A DNA stretch of 64,000 bases. It comes from Tenrec ecaudatus. Lineage: Eukaryota; Chordata; Mammalia; Afrosoricida; Tenrecidae. This document shows, piece by piece, positions 11,624-21,960 of this stretch. Under the pieces are notes generated by a model. It did not search any database and was not told the origin of the DNA. It saw only the letters and a list, made by a program, of their open reading frames with translations. The stretch covers positions 124,917,731-124,981,730 of the forward strand of contig NC_134535.1 in assembly GCF_050624435.1 (NCBI RefSeq), given 5' to 3'. The translations under genes and the position numbers were made by a program. Every line of letters begins with the position of its first letter. Positions within the stretch are counted from its first letter, which is position 1.

Positions 11624-11809
11624 CTACATGCTGTTCATCTCCACAACGGGGTTCGTCTCAGTGTATCTATTGGCCCCTGGTCCTTCAAAGACACGGGAAA
11701 TCTCTTCAAAAGTCCTGCCACGTGTCTCAGGAACTTTGAAGAAGGTGAAGATCAAGAAGATAACAAGGAAGGCAGTAAAAATGATGAAAACATAAGCCCC
11801 TAGAGCATT
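11624..11809 (-). CDS. SLC2A3: SLC2A3 coding exon 10 (residues 425-485 and early stop)
   Basis: Begins [20 protein letters not shown] and carries [20 protein letters not shown], then a variable tail ending NPVVEMNSM and TAG at 11626-11624. In human the tail continues past this point with about ten more residues starting at a glutamate, so here GAG-to-TAG is the likely change. Sequence after the TAG still resembles that lost tail (PMKETTVNA). The ancestral stop triplet appears changed to TAC, so the old frame stays open further. One residue is also missing upstream in the tail. The exon starts after TTAATAG. Confidence 0.92.
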   Translation of the reverse strand, partial: NALGAYVFIIFTAFLVIFLIFTFFKVPETRGRTFEEISRVFEGPGANRYTETNPVVEMNSM

Positions 11810-14800
11810 CTATTAAAAGGAGACAAAAAAAAAGATGGTCAATATTAAAATGTGGTCATTGACAAACTCCATTTTCTTCACATACAGTTTTCCAATAGAC
11901 TTCAAGCCACGACCCTTCCATATTTAGAGGGAAAAAAAAGTTTCTTTAGAGAGATTTATGTATGCTTTCATTGCTTACTATAGAATTCTTTGTAAATTTT
12001 CTTTGTGGTTTTTCCTATTTATTAAAGTCCAAAACCAAACTCACTGCCATCGATTCAATTCTGACTCATAATGACTCTATTGGACAGAGTTGAACTGCCC
12101 CCTAGGCATATCTGAACCAGTAACTTTTTGTGTGTGGGCGTATAAAGCCTTATCTTTCTCTCTTGGAGCTTCTGGTGGTTTCAATCTGCCGACCTTGCAG
12201 TTACCAGCCCAAAGCATAAATCAATAGGCCACCAGGGCTACTAATTATTAAACTTAGTTGTTTCCAAATAGTAAGAGTTATTTTAAGACTTTGATTATTT
12301 ATAAAATCTTGAATCACGAAAGACTTAAAAAATAGGAAATGTATTCTAATTATCCATTGCTGAGAACCTTTATTTAACAAGTTAGCTCCAAGTAATTTTT
12401 ATAACAAAATCTTCCTGATTCTTTAATGTCCTATGAAGCCACGATCAAGCATCCAAGTGTTTTCAATCCTTCGAGGCGTTAGCGCCACCGTGCTGTTTCT
12501 TAGAACTATAATGGGGTCATTTCACCTTGGCGGTCTTTCCGAAGCTTCTGGTTTTTCCCTCCCACTTCAATCTTTTCTGTTCCCATTTCTCCTTTTTATA
12601 TCTCATTTAAATATAAATGAGATACTTAATCCTCCATGGTATTGGGGACCATTACTAATACATGTTATCTTGAGCGGCTGGTTTTCAGAGAAGTAGGGAA
12701 GACTTTGCTCTAATTTACTCACTGCAGCCGAGGGGAAGAGCAGTCCCACCAAAAAGTTTGAAGTCCAGTTGGAACAACCCGCTACTGCCATTGCAGCTGG
12801 TCGGGGGCCCTGGTTAAAGAGTTCAGCCACGATGAACCAGGGGATGGGGCCTGGTCCAATTTCAAAGAAGGCCACAAAAACCAAGATGGCGCCAATGCAG
12901 ACAAAGCTCATCCAGTGATATTGATCCTATGAGGAAGGATAAGAGGAGTGTTATCATTAATATTAAAGAGTGTGTGACCCAGAATCCAGCATGCTAGATT
13001 TAAGTACTACCTGCTATTGGTTTCCTACCATCTATATTTATTATCACGCTGTTCTCTCACAGGGAAAAGCAATAGCGCTGATGCAAGTTCTTTCTGTCTT
13101 ATAGTATAATGGACAGTTAATAGACTTGAAATCAACAGTTTTGAGTTTTTCAAATCCTCCCTAATTTCACGTCATTGTGTATGAAACCATTCCATCATTT
13201 GTAAAATAGGAATAATAAGTACCTCCAGCTTATTTTAAAAGTTAAAATATATAACATATCTTATAAAATTATATGATATATGGATTATAACAACTTAGTT
13301 GCCCATCTTTGGAGATCTTTAAAATTCTGGGCATCTTTCTCTTCCAAATTTGACCTTATCGACTGATGATCTCCAACTTTAATTATCTATCATTTGTCAG
13401 AGTCAACTGCAATCCCCTTCCTTTCCTTTCCCCCAATCAAAGAGCACTTACCTTTAGCAATAGTGATACAGTCATAAAAAGGGAACAAACAGCCATCCCT
13501 CCAAGGCCAACCATATGGAGAGTCCTCCTTCCTACCTTTTCCACCAGAAACAGCTAAAAGAATAAGAATGTAACATGAAACTGGTTATCCTTTTGTTAAC
13601 CTTCTGATGAAGATACTGAGCCTACCTTACTTACTAAGAGGATATTTGCTCTAGCTCTATCTACCCCTTTCCAGTCTCAAGTTCAAAGCATCCTATACAA
13701 TCATTTCTGTGTCTTTCCTTCCTATCTATCCCGTATTCATTCGCCTGTCGAGTGAAAACTAATTCTAACCATCATTCAGGGTATTTCTTTTCCTAAAGAG
13801 GAATTAAACAACAAAAATTTAGCTGAATGATGGTAAAAGAACCCCTTCAACCACCTTGAACATCTGTAACGAGAATTCCTCCGTATTCCCCAGTGTGTTA
13901 AAACATCTCACTTACTGAAACCACAGTGAAGATAGTATTAACCACACCAGCACCAATGGTGGCATAGATTGGGTCCTTAACACCTGCATCTTGGAAGATT
14001 CCAGTTGAGTAATAGAAGACCTAAATGAAAACAGAAGGAAATGCATCTCTGAATTAGCAGATCAGTTAGAAAGCAAAAGCCTCAGAAACCAAACGCACAA
14101 CAAGACGTTAACGTGTCAGGAAATAAGGAGGAATCCTTTCCAGGTTTTCTCTGTTCAATCACAATATCCTCTTTGGGGAAACATTTTGCATCTTATTGAT
14201 ATTCTCTTTCCAGATTCATAATGTGTTTTATTCCCATTGCTTTATTTAAACTGTATAGATATATACATACACGCACATACACAGGTCAACCAGGCATGCC
14301 AGAATCTGTGCTGTCACTGCCAGGCCTGCGCATAGCATGTAAACTTCCACTCTGTCACTGCCTACTGCGCTTCTGGTCCAGGCCTGGTTGCATGCTCGGC
14401 CTGGACTCAGCCTGTCCGTCATGTGCACACTTGTAATCCAGTTAGGCAGAGTCCGTTCCCTTCCCTTCCGGCCTCCCCTGCTCCTTGAAGTACTCACTCG
14501 CAGGGCCATGCCCTCACTAAGTAAGGTCCCCCACTTGCATCACCCTAATCACAGCTTTGACACTCTCAAAGACTTTATTCCAAGGGGAATCCATCAAAAT
14601 TACATCAGAGGTTTTCTTGTTTGTTTGCGTTACCCAAGTTCTCCTCCCAGGTGCTGACGCATAAGGCTCCACCCTCAAGTGCCAACTGTAGGTCCTCCTG
14701 GCAAGTTAAGCAGGAGAAAAGTCTAAGGTCTAAAGTACTGTTGAAATCATCAAGTGTTTTTTTTTCAAGATGCTTTATTACAAAATGATTTAATCATGTT

Positions 14801-17800
14801 GATAAAAAAAATTACCCAAAAACCCTTGGGACATAAATTGGTATTTACAGATGAGGAGCAGAGCATTCTTCATATTGAAATGTTTTCCCTAGAAGTCAAT
14901 AGATGGTTTGGGAATAACCTCTCAGGAAACTGATGCTTGCAGATACTATCAGGGCTGCTTGCCAAATATTCATTTCCATTTTTGTTCCCCAATTCCATCA
15001 CAGACACTTTTCTAGTTGTAAAATAAATGTAAATGTAATGGTGAGGTAGCCAGTACTCATTTATCCACATCAGCATTAAGAAACCTGGATGACTTTCGGA
15101 GTGGAGCCAACAACTAAAATGTGGTGCTATCACCTCCATGTTTTAAGAGAACAATCCCAGGGCACCTTTGACATAAACACTCACAGCATTGATTCCGGAG
15201 AGCTGCTGGGACAGCTGGATCATGATGGAAATGATGATGGGCTGTCGGTAGTTGGGAGCTCTGAAGAGCTCCAGCACATTGACTTTTCTCTCTTGCAACA
15301 TTCTAGCACACTCATCTTTCATCTCCCGGATTTCCTGGGTCACATCCTGGGTGCCCCACAACTGTTGGAGGACTGATGACAAGAGCAAAGAGGAAAAGAT
15401 AAAGCTAATGTGCCGTCCCAAATCCATCTTTCCTGTGAGGCATCTGGGAAGAGACCACACAGGAAAGGCAAGAAAGGGCCCTCGGTACGGCTGATGAGAA
15501 ATAAAAAAGCACCCAGTGCTCTTAGGCCATGGCACTAAAATTCTTAGAGGGAAGATGTGAAGATACGCACCCTTCTTGGCATTTTCCTCTTCCTTTCTGT
15601 TAATGAGCAAAAACCTAGGGCTTTCAGGGCAAAACAGAAGGGCTATGCTTTGTAGGATCGCTGGAATGATGGTGAAGCCCAACAGCACAGGCCACAGTTC
15701 TTCAGACCCCAAGATAACTTCCAGGCCAAAAATCTAAAAAAGCAGACAAGTCCCATGACATCATGAGTTTATAAAAGCAAAACAAATCCCCCCGTTCTTT
15801 TACCAGTGGAAAAGGTGGGTTCTTGATCTTCTCTTTTGGTTCTGCTCCTGACTGCTTTTCAAACTACTGCCTCAATGATAATGATTGCAATCATGGAAAC
15901 TAGATTATGGATGAATATGTGCCAGAACAGTCTTCTGACTTTACCAATGTTAATTCATTTAATAAGCCAAGAAACTCCCATTAAGAACGAGAACTTCTAG
16001 GGTACCTGTGCCACTAGAATCCCGATGACAATGCCCAGCTGGTTGAGAGTGCCAAAAGCACCCCGTAAGGCAGTAGGAGACACCTCTCCAATGTACATCG
16101 GCACAAAACCTGTGCAGAGTCCGCAGAAGACACCAATAATCAAGCGACCCAGGATCAGCATTTCAATAGATTCGGCCATTTTACAGAACCCCATGAGGCA
16201 TCCGCCAGCAATAGCCAAGATGTTCACAATGAGCATTGAATTTCGCCTGCAAGTCAACCACAGACAGGTGATGTTAGTACAGTTAGTTCCAAACCTTTCC
16301 CCTTCTTTCTTTATTCTACTCTTCTTCAGATTTATACAGCTTTTCTTCTTTTGAAGCTATTCTTTTCTATTGTTTATTACCAGAGCATTTATAGTTAGAA
16401 CACCCAGGATCTGTAGTTTTCACACCTGTAGGTGTAAAACACTGGCACGGAGACTTTATCCGTGCGTGCAGCTAGAAATCTATGGGGTTCAACAGGCACC
16501 CCAAGCCAAGTAAACCACCAGCAGCATCAGCTAAGAATGTTAGAAAGCAGAACCCTTCAACCTTACGCCCCAGTTACTGAGTAGGTAGATCTGTCTCTGG
16601 AGGTGGGTCCCAGCAATCCTCTTTTTTAGAAAGCCCTCCAGGTGATTCTGATGGAAGCTAAAGTGTGAGAGCCTTCATTCTCATGTACAGGAATTCTGGG
16701 ACTAGTCCTCAGGCGTATTACTACATTCCACAGCATAGAGATGCTGAGTATCACTGACACACTGGTGTAGATGATTTCAAACCATAATACCAGAAAATCT
16801 GACCCAAATCTGTGATTATAAAATCAATAGCAACAAAAATTCCAGTGCATGCTGATGAAACCACTTGATCTGAAGCACCACATTAATTGGGTAATGACCG
16901 CAGCTCTGCCCAGACAGAGCGCACTAGAAGTCTTAGAGGTATAGCAATACTTGTAAGGTGGGCTTACCAAAAAAGGTGTTATTACTAGCTACAGGGATCT
17001 TTTTATAAAAAATAGTGGATTTCTGCTGAAACACAGCAAAAAATATTTATAGATCTTCATTTGGGTGTCATTGTGACAGGGTCATGCAGTGTTGGTTTGG
17101 GCTTCCTACACCCCTCTAGTGATGCCCACTTTGGTTACCCATTGGAATTACCTGGGGAGCTTCCAAAAAGACTGATACAAGGTTCTCATCCCCAGAGATG
17201 CTGATTTAATGGGTCTGGCCTGACATTGGGAGGCAATAAGGGTACAGCCAAAGTGTAGAAACAATGAAGAGAAAGATTACTTCCCATAGTCCTTTGTTTC
17301 CTCAGTCCTTTGCTAGTAAATGAACAACAGGAAAATGGAAAATAAAGGGGAAAAGCCATCTTGATTTGGGGAGGCTCCCAATTACAATGTTAACAGACAG
17401 AGTAGCCTCAAAAGCTAGAAAACAAAAATGAAGCATTATTAAATAAAATAGGTTGGTTGCTGGATTATTTACAACTTGAATTCCATTTGCCTTCCTGTGC
17501 ATCTAATTAACAAACCAAATTACTCTTTGAGTCATTACTGAGGGCATTCTACCTTGTGACCTATTTTATTAAGCTAGTTTAGAATGGAGAGATTAAATTT
17601 TCTTTCAGGGGAGAAGGGGAATCATTTCAGTTATTTGGTCATAATCCACACTTGCTACAGACCAAAGATTATGAAATAGTTTCTATAGCCCCTGCTGTGC
17701 TAAATAATGAAATAAATCACTTGAGTGGAATTTCGGAATTACTTAGAAAAACAAATAGCTACCGGGAACCCATAACTGACCTTCGTAGCTGGGTCGCAAA

Positions 17801-20800
17801 GGCCTATCTCCTCACAGGCTAAGTGAAAGCTACGAACGGTTGGAGAGTTCCAAGGCGAGGGCAGTCATGAGCAGTGTCACTTGGACCCGGCCCCCTTCAT
17901 CCAAACACATCATCACCTCCCTGTGCTAATTCTTAGTACATGTGCTCACTGGAACCACAACAGCACAGTCCTTCACCCAGTTTCTAGCCAATACCTGCCA
18001 AAGCGGTTGACAAAGAGTCCAACGGAGAAAGAGCCCATCATCCCACCGATGGTGAAGATAGCCACAGATAAGGACCAGAGGGTGGTGAGCAGCCCCACTG
18101 TGGGAGCTTCTTCGGACTTCTCTTCCAAAGTGTAATTGAGAAAGTCCTTTATGATCTGCAAAGTAAAACAGTTGGCAGGAGGACAGACTATTACAGTTGA
18201 ATGAGAACAAGAGTCAAATGTTGTCAAGCTTCTCCTCCCTTACAGAACAGCATTTAAATTAATTTATAGGCAGAGAATCAAGAGTATGAATTGCTGAGGA
18301 GGAAAAGGAAACGTAAAATACTAAAGTTAATGATTGTTTTTGTTGCCTTCCAGTCAATTCCAAGTCTTGGAGACCCCACGTGTGCAAAGTAGCAGTGCTC
18401 TGTAAGGTCTTCAAGCTTGCCCTCCAAGGCATCCCAGGCAGGCTTGACCTCAGCCACAGTAGAGCATTTCACCCAGTGGGGCTCCACCTTCCTAATGCCA
18501 CGACCCTTGCATACCGTTCTTCATGTTGTGGTGACCCCAACCACAAAATTATTTTCACTGCTACTTCATAACAGTCATTTTGCTACTGTTATGAATCGTC
18601 GTGTAAATATCTGATAGGCAGGATATATTTTCATTGTTACAAAATGAACATAATGAAAGCATAGTGATTAATCACAAAAACAGTATGTAATTCTATATTG
18701 TGACATATTTCTAATGACAAATCAATGAAAATTTGTCTTGAGGCATGGTGTAACATGGGTAACCATCTTCAAGCCAGGTACTCGTGCATGTGGGCAGACC
18801 CGTCTGGAGACGGGATAGAGGAGCGGTGTCTCAGTTCCTAAGGCCATGGGAAATATGTGTTTTCCAGTGGCCTTAGGTGCCCCCTGTGAAAGGGTCGTTT
18901 GACCCCCAGGTTGAGAACTGCTGATTTAGTCAATGTGTCACCCAGGAACCTGGAGTTAATGTTACTAGCTCCAAAAAGAGTATTTTAAAATTTCGTCCTG
19001 AAAATCCCAGTAGGTGGCAGTACTGATGCGGAGTGACTACCTCAGTCCTAAGAGGTAAAAGCCACCCACTGCCAGCCAGTAGATTCCCATTCCTAGTGCT
19101 ACTCCTAGAGGTGGTACGGGCTCGGAAACTCGCAAGGGTAAGCTCTTCCCTGTCCTCTAGAGCCACCAAGAAGTCGGTGTGGACGCACTGGCAGTGAGAG
19201 AGAAAGAGTACAGGGCAGGGTAGAAGCAGGACGGCTTTCCAGATCACTTTGGAAACAGACTGCCACATACGTTTCTTGAGGAGCAACTGGTGAGTTTGAA
19301 CCAACTTTCTGTTTAATAAAAAAATCCTCACTGCTAGAATCCAACTCCTTTCAAACCTATAGGGCAGTATAGAACAGCTCCTAACAGCTCCTGGGAATTA
19401 CAAAGAGTGGACCTCTTTACAGGAGTAGAAAACCTCCTTTTTCTCCGGGAACAGTGGCTGGTGGTGTCAACCTACTGACCTTACCATTGGCAACCTCAAC
19501 AAGCAGTAATCCCCTGCACTACCAGGGCGCCTTGACCTTCAGCACTCAGCCTCACCAGGACTCCTCCTAAGAGGCACCCCTGTCTTCTTCATAACTAGCC
19601 TTCCTTCTTGTAACTGCTAGCTGCCCTCGCTTTGATTCTGATTCAAACCCACCCACGGGGAGAGAGCAGCACTTTTCTTGGCTGCGTTCTTCACAAAAGC
19701 AGATCAGAAGAAGGTTTTTCCTCACTCTGAGCCACTAAGTTTGTTCAAATTGCCTCAGTTAGCAGACCCGGGCTTAATGGTTGTACTACCAGACTCCTGA
19801 ATTATCCTTTATAGGGGTAATTATCATCGTGCTAATTCATTATCATCCAGAATGAAAGAAGAGATACACCTCAGGTTAGGTAACAAAGGAGATTTTGCTT
19901 TGGTTATAAATGATTCAACAATATATTCTTCTCCCTCTTCATCTTAGGCCAACTAGATCTCAAGTCTGTCTTCAAGTGTGAACTCTTGAAACTCTACTTA
20001 AAAGAAGAATAACTTCCCTGCCCCCAAACTCTTAACCAGCACTCACCGCTTCAGGGGCATTGATGACTCCAGTGTTGTAGCCAAACTGGAAAGAGCCCAT
20101 CGTTGCAACCGCGATGGTGAAGACCAGAGAGGCCGTGACCTGGAGGGGGCGGAGAGTTGATACAGTCCTTAACAATTCTTGATGATAGCTTCTTTTTTTA
20201 AGGGGCTATATATAGTACATGTGTGAACAGGTTATACTGGGGCAGAGGAAACACAGCCATAAGAAGTCCTAAGAACTGATGACTGTGAAAATGGGTAGAT
20301 CTAGTGTAATCTCAACTACGTCGCAGATTCCACAAAAGTCCAATGAGATAGTAAAGAGATATAGAGATACTGAGCTACTCTTTATTTATTTTTATTTTTA
20401 TTTTTTTTACTCTTTATTTTTAAAAAATCATTTTTAGGGGTTCATACAGCTCTTATCACAATCCATCCATCCATCCATTGTGTCAAGCACATTTGTACAT
20501 TTATTGTATTGGACTACTCTTTAATCAAGTTTGTTATGGCTCTGAACCATGTGATTTACTATATCCTTGGGTGTCTTTGAAATTCTTCCGCTTCATATAT
20601 AGGAAACTGCACTGCCATCTCCCACCCAGCAGAGGGGGAACTTGTACATGTTCTCCACCCTACACACAGAGACATTTGGGCGGGGGTGGGGTGGGGGGAA
20701 TTCGTGGGTGACGGGTTGTGCAGACCAACTCAGTCATCTTAACTTGCCTGGAATACAAGTGGGTGCTATTCTAGATTTCTATGTCTGGGCAGCCTCATTT

Positions 20801-20895
20801 TTTGCCTCAAGCCATTAAAATCTTTTTCTCATCTGGTTAGGTAGGCAGAGTACAAGCCTGGACGTCAGTTCTGAGATTTGACTGCGCGCGCGTGC

Positions 20896-20931
<36 letters not shown>

Positions 20932-21773
20932 GGGGGGGGGGGGTGATCCCCAGCTATCTCAGTCCCAAATGAACGGCAACACCCAGGGCTTCTGCCAATG
21001 AAGAGCTTCCGTCTGGTTTAAGCCTTTCCCCTTTAATAGAAACCTGTTCTCCCCTACCCCATCATTCCTCCCTCAAGGTCCTTTTCTTGTTTCCCATTTT
21101 TCATCTCTCTTTTTTTTTTCATTCCCAAGTCAGTGTCTCCTAGTGAAGATGTCATCATTTCTACAATTACTGCACACACAACTGCAATATAACAAGTACA
21201 TCAATCTATTTTGCATTCATAATCATAAACTGTTAATAGGAAGGTCACTCCGATTTTCACTCATTAGTACCCAAGGAACACTAGACGTATAGAACAGATG
21301 GCAGGTCACTGACATACACCTCCACTGGAATCCCAGGTCCCTTTTCAAGGTCTTATGGTGCCAAAGAAATCCTCATTTATATAAAAAAAAGAAATCCTCA
21401 TTTATGACTGAGCTCCCCATCATAGGCAACACAAGCAAGCACGCAGCATCCGAGCCATGAACATGCAACCACCTCATCCTCAGCAACATCCGTGTAAGAT
21501 AAACCTGGGGCTTTGCCCTCCGGCGGGAAGGTGAAAACGGAGTGGACCTAATGTTTAGAGGAAAACGGGGGGGGGGCGGGGGGGGCGGGGGTGACGGTAG
21601 GGGTGGGGGGATGGGGGGACAGGGTAGCATTGCAGGCTGGAGGAGAAACGAAAATGCCTTAAGATGATTAAAAAAAATAAGAATGCCACAGTCATCATTG
21701 AGGCTTTCTCAGTGCCCCGCAAACAGACAAAAATCACTAGGAATTACATGATTCTTACCTTCTCTGACCCCAT
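11624..21773 (-). CDS. SLC2A3: SLC2A3 (GLUT3), facilitated glucose transporter member 3; ten coding exons, 485 aa
   Basis: Twelve-helix sugar transporter of the major facilitator superfamily that carries glucose down its gradient across the plasma membrane, best known in neurons. Coding exons are 21759-21773, 20047-20139, 17995-18155, 16006-16246, 15571-15733, 15185-15372, 13916-14020, 13452-13553, 12723-12926 and 11624-11809. Every junction is AG/GT and in phase. The lengths (15, 93, 161, 241, 163, 188, 105, 102, 204 bp before the last exon) match the mammalian SLC2A3 pattern as I know it, so numbering equals human up to residue 424. Signatures present: NYT glycosylation sequon at N43, [23 protein letters not shown] (glucose-selective QLS motif), [14 protein letters not shown] and PETRGRTF. 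No internal stop is seen before the last exon. The C-terminus ends early at an in-frame TAG (see last exon). SLC2A14 is excluded because it is a primate duplicate. Confidence 0.96.
12031..12241 (-). mobile_element. AfroSINE in SLC2A3 intron 9
   Basis: Reads on the minus strand as a tRNA-derived SINE. The plus strand begins aaaccaaactcactgccatc (tail) and ends ggccaccagggct (complement of the promoter head AGCCCTGGTGGC). Between them it has the usual body, including a decayed 'gactcataatgactctattggacag'. Confidence 0.85.
12723..12926 (-). CDS. SLC2A3: SLC2A3 coding exon 9 (residues 357-424, helices 10-11)
   Basis: Encodes [40 protein letters not shown] and [18 protein letters not shown]. The glutamate and tryptophan of [11 protein letters not shown] (E378 and W386 in human GLUT3) contact sugar or inhibitors and are intact. 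The exon is 204 bp, phase 0, acceptor CATAG, donor GTGAGT. Confidence 0.96.
13452..13553 (-). CDS. SLC2A3: SLC2A3 coding exon 8 (residues 323-356)
   Basis: Encodes [20 protein letters not shown] and [14 protein letters not shown]. The GRR of the second RXGRR-type loop is intact, but the preceding residues read E-K-V where human has E-R-A, a change at the first arginine of this loop motif. The exon is 102 bp, phase 0, acceptor TTTTAG, donor GTAAGT. Confidence 0.94.
13916..14020 (-). CDS. SLC2A3: SLC2A3 coding exon 7 (residues 288-322)
   Basis: Encodes [20 protein letters not shown] followed by [15 protein letters not shown]. The asparagine of VVNTIF (N315) is a sugar contact in helix 8. The exon is 105 bp and phase 0 at both ends, with acceptor TTTAG and donor GTAAGT. 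Changes from human (for example Q for K and KD for QE in the outer loop) are conservative. Confidence 0.95.
15185..15372 (-). CDS. SLC2A3: SLC2A3 coding exon 6 (residues 225-287, inner loop and helix 7)
   Basis: Encodes [17 protein letters not shown] of the large cytoplasmic loop, then [20 protein letters not shown] in helix 7. Q280, Q281 and N286 (human numbering) are sugar-binding residues and all are present. QLS marks glucose-selective rather than fructose-selective members. The exon is 188 bp, acceptor ATCAG, donor GTGAGT after the codon for A287. Confidence 0.95.
15571..15733 (-). CDS. SLC2A3: SLC2A3 coding exon 5 (residues 171-224, helix 6 and start of inner loop)
   Basis: Begins [20 protein letters not shown] and ends in the cytoplasmic loop with [25 protein letters not shown] is a conserved GLUT signature after helix 6. 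The acceptor follows a run of T (TTTTTTAG). The donor GTGCGTAT is weaker than the other donors of this gene but keeps G at +5. The exon is 163 bp and leaves one base for the next codon. Confidence 0.94.
16006..16246 (-). CDS. SLC2A3: SLC2A3 coding exon 4 (residues 90-170, helices 3-5)
   Basis: Completes the GRR motif between helices 2 and 3 and continues [16 protein letters not shown]. It then carries [38 protein letters not shown] and [13 protein letters not shown]. The NQLG glutamine is a known sugar contact in helix 5. The exon is 241 bp, with acceptor TTGCAG and donor GTACCC, and ends in phase 0. Confidence 0.96.
16570..16680. repeat. Ancient MER5-like hAT remnant, SLC2A3 intron 3
   Basis: Contains gttactgagtaggtagatctg and ccctccaggtgattctgatg, words typical of the old placental MER5 family. 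Highly decayed, with ends not definable. Confidence 0.5.
17125..17235. repeat. Ancient MER5-like hAT remnant, SLC2A3 intron 3
   Basis: Contains cccattggaattacctggggagcttc and ccccagagatgctgatttaa, matching the usual MER5 pattern in outline. Both termini have decayed beyond recognition. Confidence 0.55.
17995..18155 (-). CDS. SLC2A3: SLC2A3 coding exon 3 (residues 37-90, outer loop and helix 2)
   Basis: Encodes the first extracellular loop with the single N-glycosylation sequon N43-Y-T, then helix 2 ([20 protein letters not shown]) and [10 protein letters not shown]. The acceptor is TTTGCAG and the donor is GTATTG. The exon is 161 bp and ends two bases into the codon for R90. The loop [11 protein letters not shown] differs clearly from the human loop, as expected for a poorly conserved outer segment. 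Confidence 0.95.
18331..18950 (-). mobile_element. AfroSINE (second subtype) split by a SPIN element, SLC2A3 intron 2
   Basis: The tail side (18331-18473) begins gttgccttccagtcaattcc and includes gaccccacgtgtgcaaagtag. The head side resumes after the SPIN insert as gtgtcacccaggaacc (about 18935-18950), the complement of this SINE's 5' head. The two halves are in order and orientation, so the DNA transposon entered a pre-existing SINE. Confidence 0.8.
18474..18923 (+). mobile_element. SPIN-type non-autonomous hAT transposon, about 450 bp, SLC2A3 intron 2
   Basis: The left end is CAGTGGGGCTCCACCTTCCTAATG and the right end is the complementary ...ccccaggttgagaactgctg. The interior contains gagcggtgtctcagttcctaa and ggaaatatgtgttttcc, which I recognise from the SPIN internal sequence. 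Flanks atttcacc/atttagtc match at 5 of 8 bases, a decayed 8-bp target duplication. It carries no transposase and depends on an autonomous relative. Confidence 0.85.
19323..19531 (-). mobile_element. AfroSINE in SLC2A3 intron 2
   Basis: The plus strand starts aatcctcactgctagaatcc, passes through tagggcagtatagaacagctc and ggagtagaaaacctcc, and ends cactaccagggcgcc, the complement of a degraded AfroSINE head. A short internal duplication of 'aacagctcct' is present. Confidence 0.8.
20047..20139 (-). CDS. SLC2A3: SLC2A3 coding exon 2 (residues 6-36, first membrane helix)
   Basis: Encodes 31 residues including [16 protein letters not shown], a hallmark of the first transmembrane helix and first outer loop of class I GLUTs. 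The acceptor is CCTCCAG and the donor is GTGAGT. The exon is 93 bp, in phase 0 at both ends, with no gap relative to the human protein. Confidence 0.95.
20405..20505 (-). mobile_element. L1 3' end fragment, SLC2A3 intron 1
   Basis: The plus strand reads aaaaaatcatttttaggggttc, then cagctcttatcacaatccatcc, which is the complement of the tail (...AATAAAATGATTTAAAAA) of the L1 3' end family found many times in this window. Only about 100 bp are kept. Confidence 0.8.
20884..20943. repeat. Alternating (CG)n(TG)n tract followed by poly-G, SLC2A3 intron 1
   Basis: About 45 bases of perfect purine-pyrimidine alternation, starting with CG steps and continuing as TG, then a short spacer and about 12 G. 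Such tracts are prone to Z-DNA and length variation. Confidence 0.9.
21567..21619 (+). repeat. G-rich tract in SLC2A3 intron 1 (possible G-quadruplex)
   Basis: Runs of G interrupted by C, T or A over about 50 bases on the plus strand (template strand of SLC2A3), just inside intron 1 and about 150 bp downstream of the first coding exon. There are more than four runs of at least four G with short loops, so quadruplex folding is plausible. Confidence 0.7.
21759..21773 (-). CDS. SLC2A3: SLC2A3 coding exon 1 (start codon, MGSEK)
   Basis: The reverse complement reads ATG then GGG TCA GAG AAG, followed by a GTAAGA donor. The start has a good context, with G at -3 and G at +4. The human protein begins with a similar five-residue exon (MGTQK). 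Upstream untranslated sequence up to about 21938 has no competing ATG. The next exon begins with V6, in phase 0. Confidence 0.9.
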
Positions 21774-21938
21774 GGCCCTAATTTAATTCGTTTTTGAATC
21801 CTCAGTAAAGATCTGCGAGTTAAGATTCCAGAAAGACCTCTTCCAGTCAACCAAAGCTTTAAAACGTCCTTTCTTCGGCAGCAAGTTTTCCTGAGGTCCT
21901 CAGTAATGCGCCTTCAAATCCTCACGGGTAAAATGTCC
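21774..21938 (-). other. SLC2A3: SLC2A3 predicted 5' untranslated region
   Basis: About 165 nt between the inferred start site, 25-30 nt downstream of a TATA box, and the start codon. No upstream ATG occurs in it on the minus strand. It sits in the same exon as the start codon, so no 5' intron is needed. The 5' end is inferred from the TATA position only. Confidence 0.55.
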
Positions 21939-21960
21939 AAGCTGATTTGTGCCAGTGACC

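Noticed and set aside
21373-21630. Proline-rich minus-strand open frame at the start of SLC2A3 intron 1
   Set aside because: Produced by the G-rich tract read on the other strand; it lies in an intron with no other support.
11624-21773. Assignment to SLC2A14 or to GLUT1/GLUT4
   Set aside because: SLC2A14 is a primate duplicate. Exon 2-10 residues (for example [13 protein letters not shown] and [20 protein letters not shown]) and the MEMNS-type tail fit GLUT3 better than GLUT1 or GLUT4.
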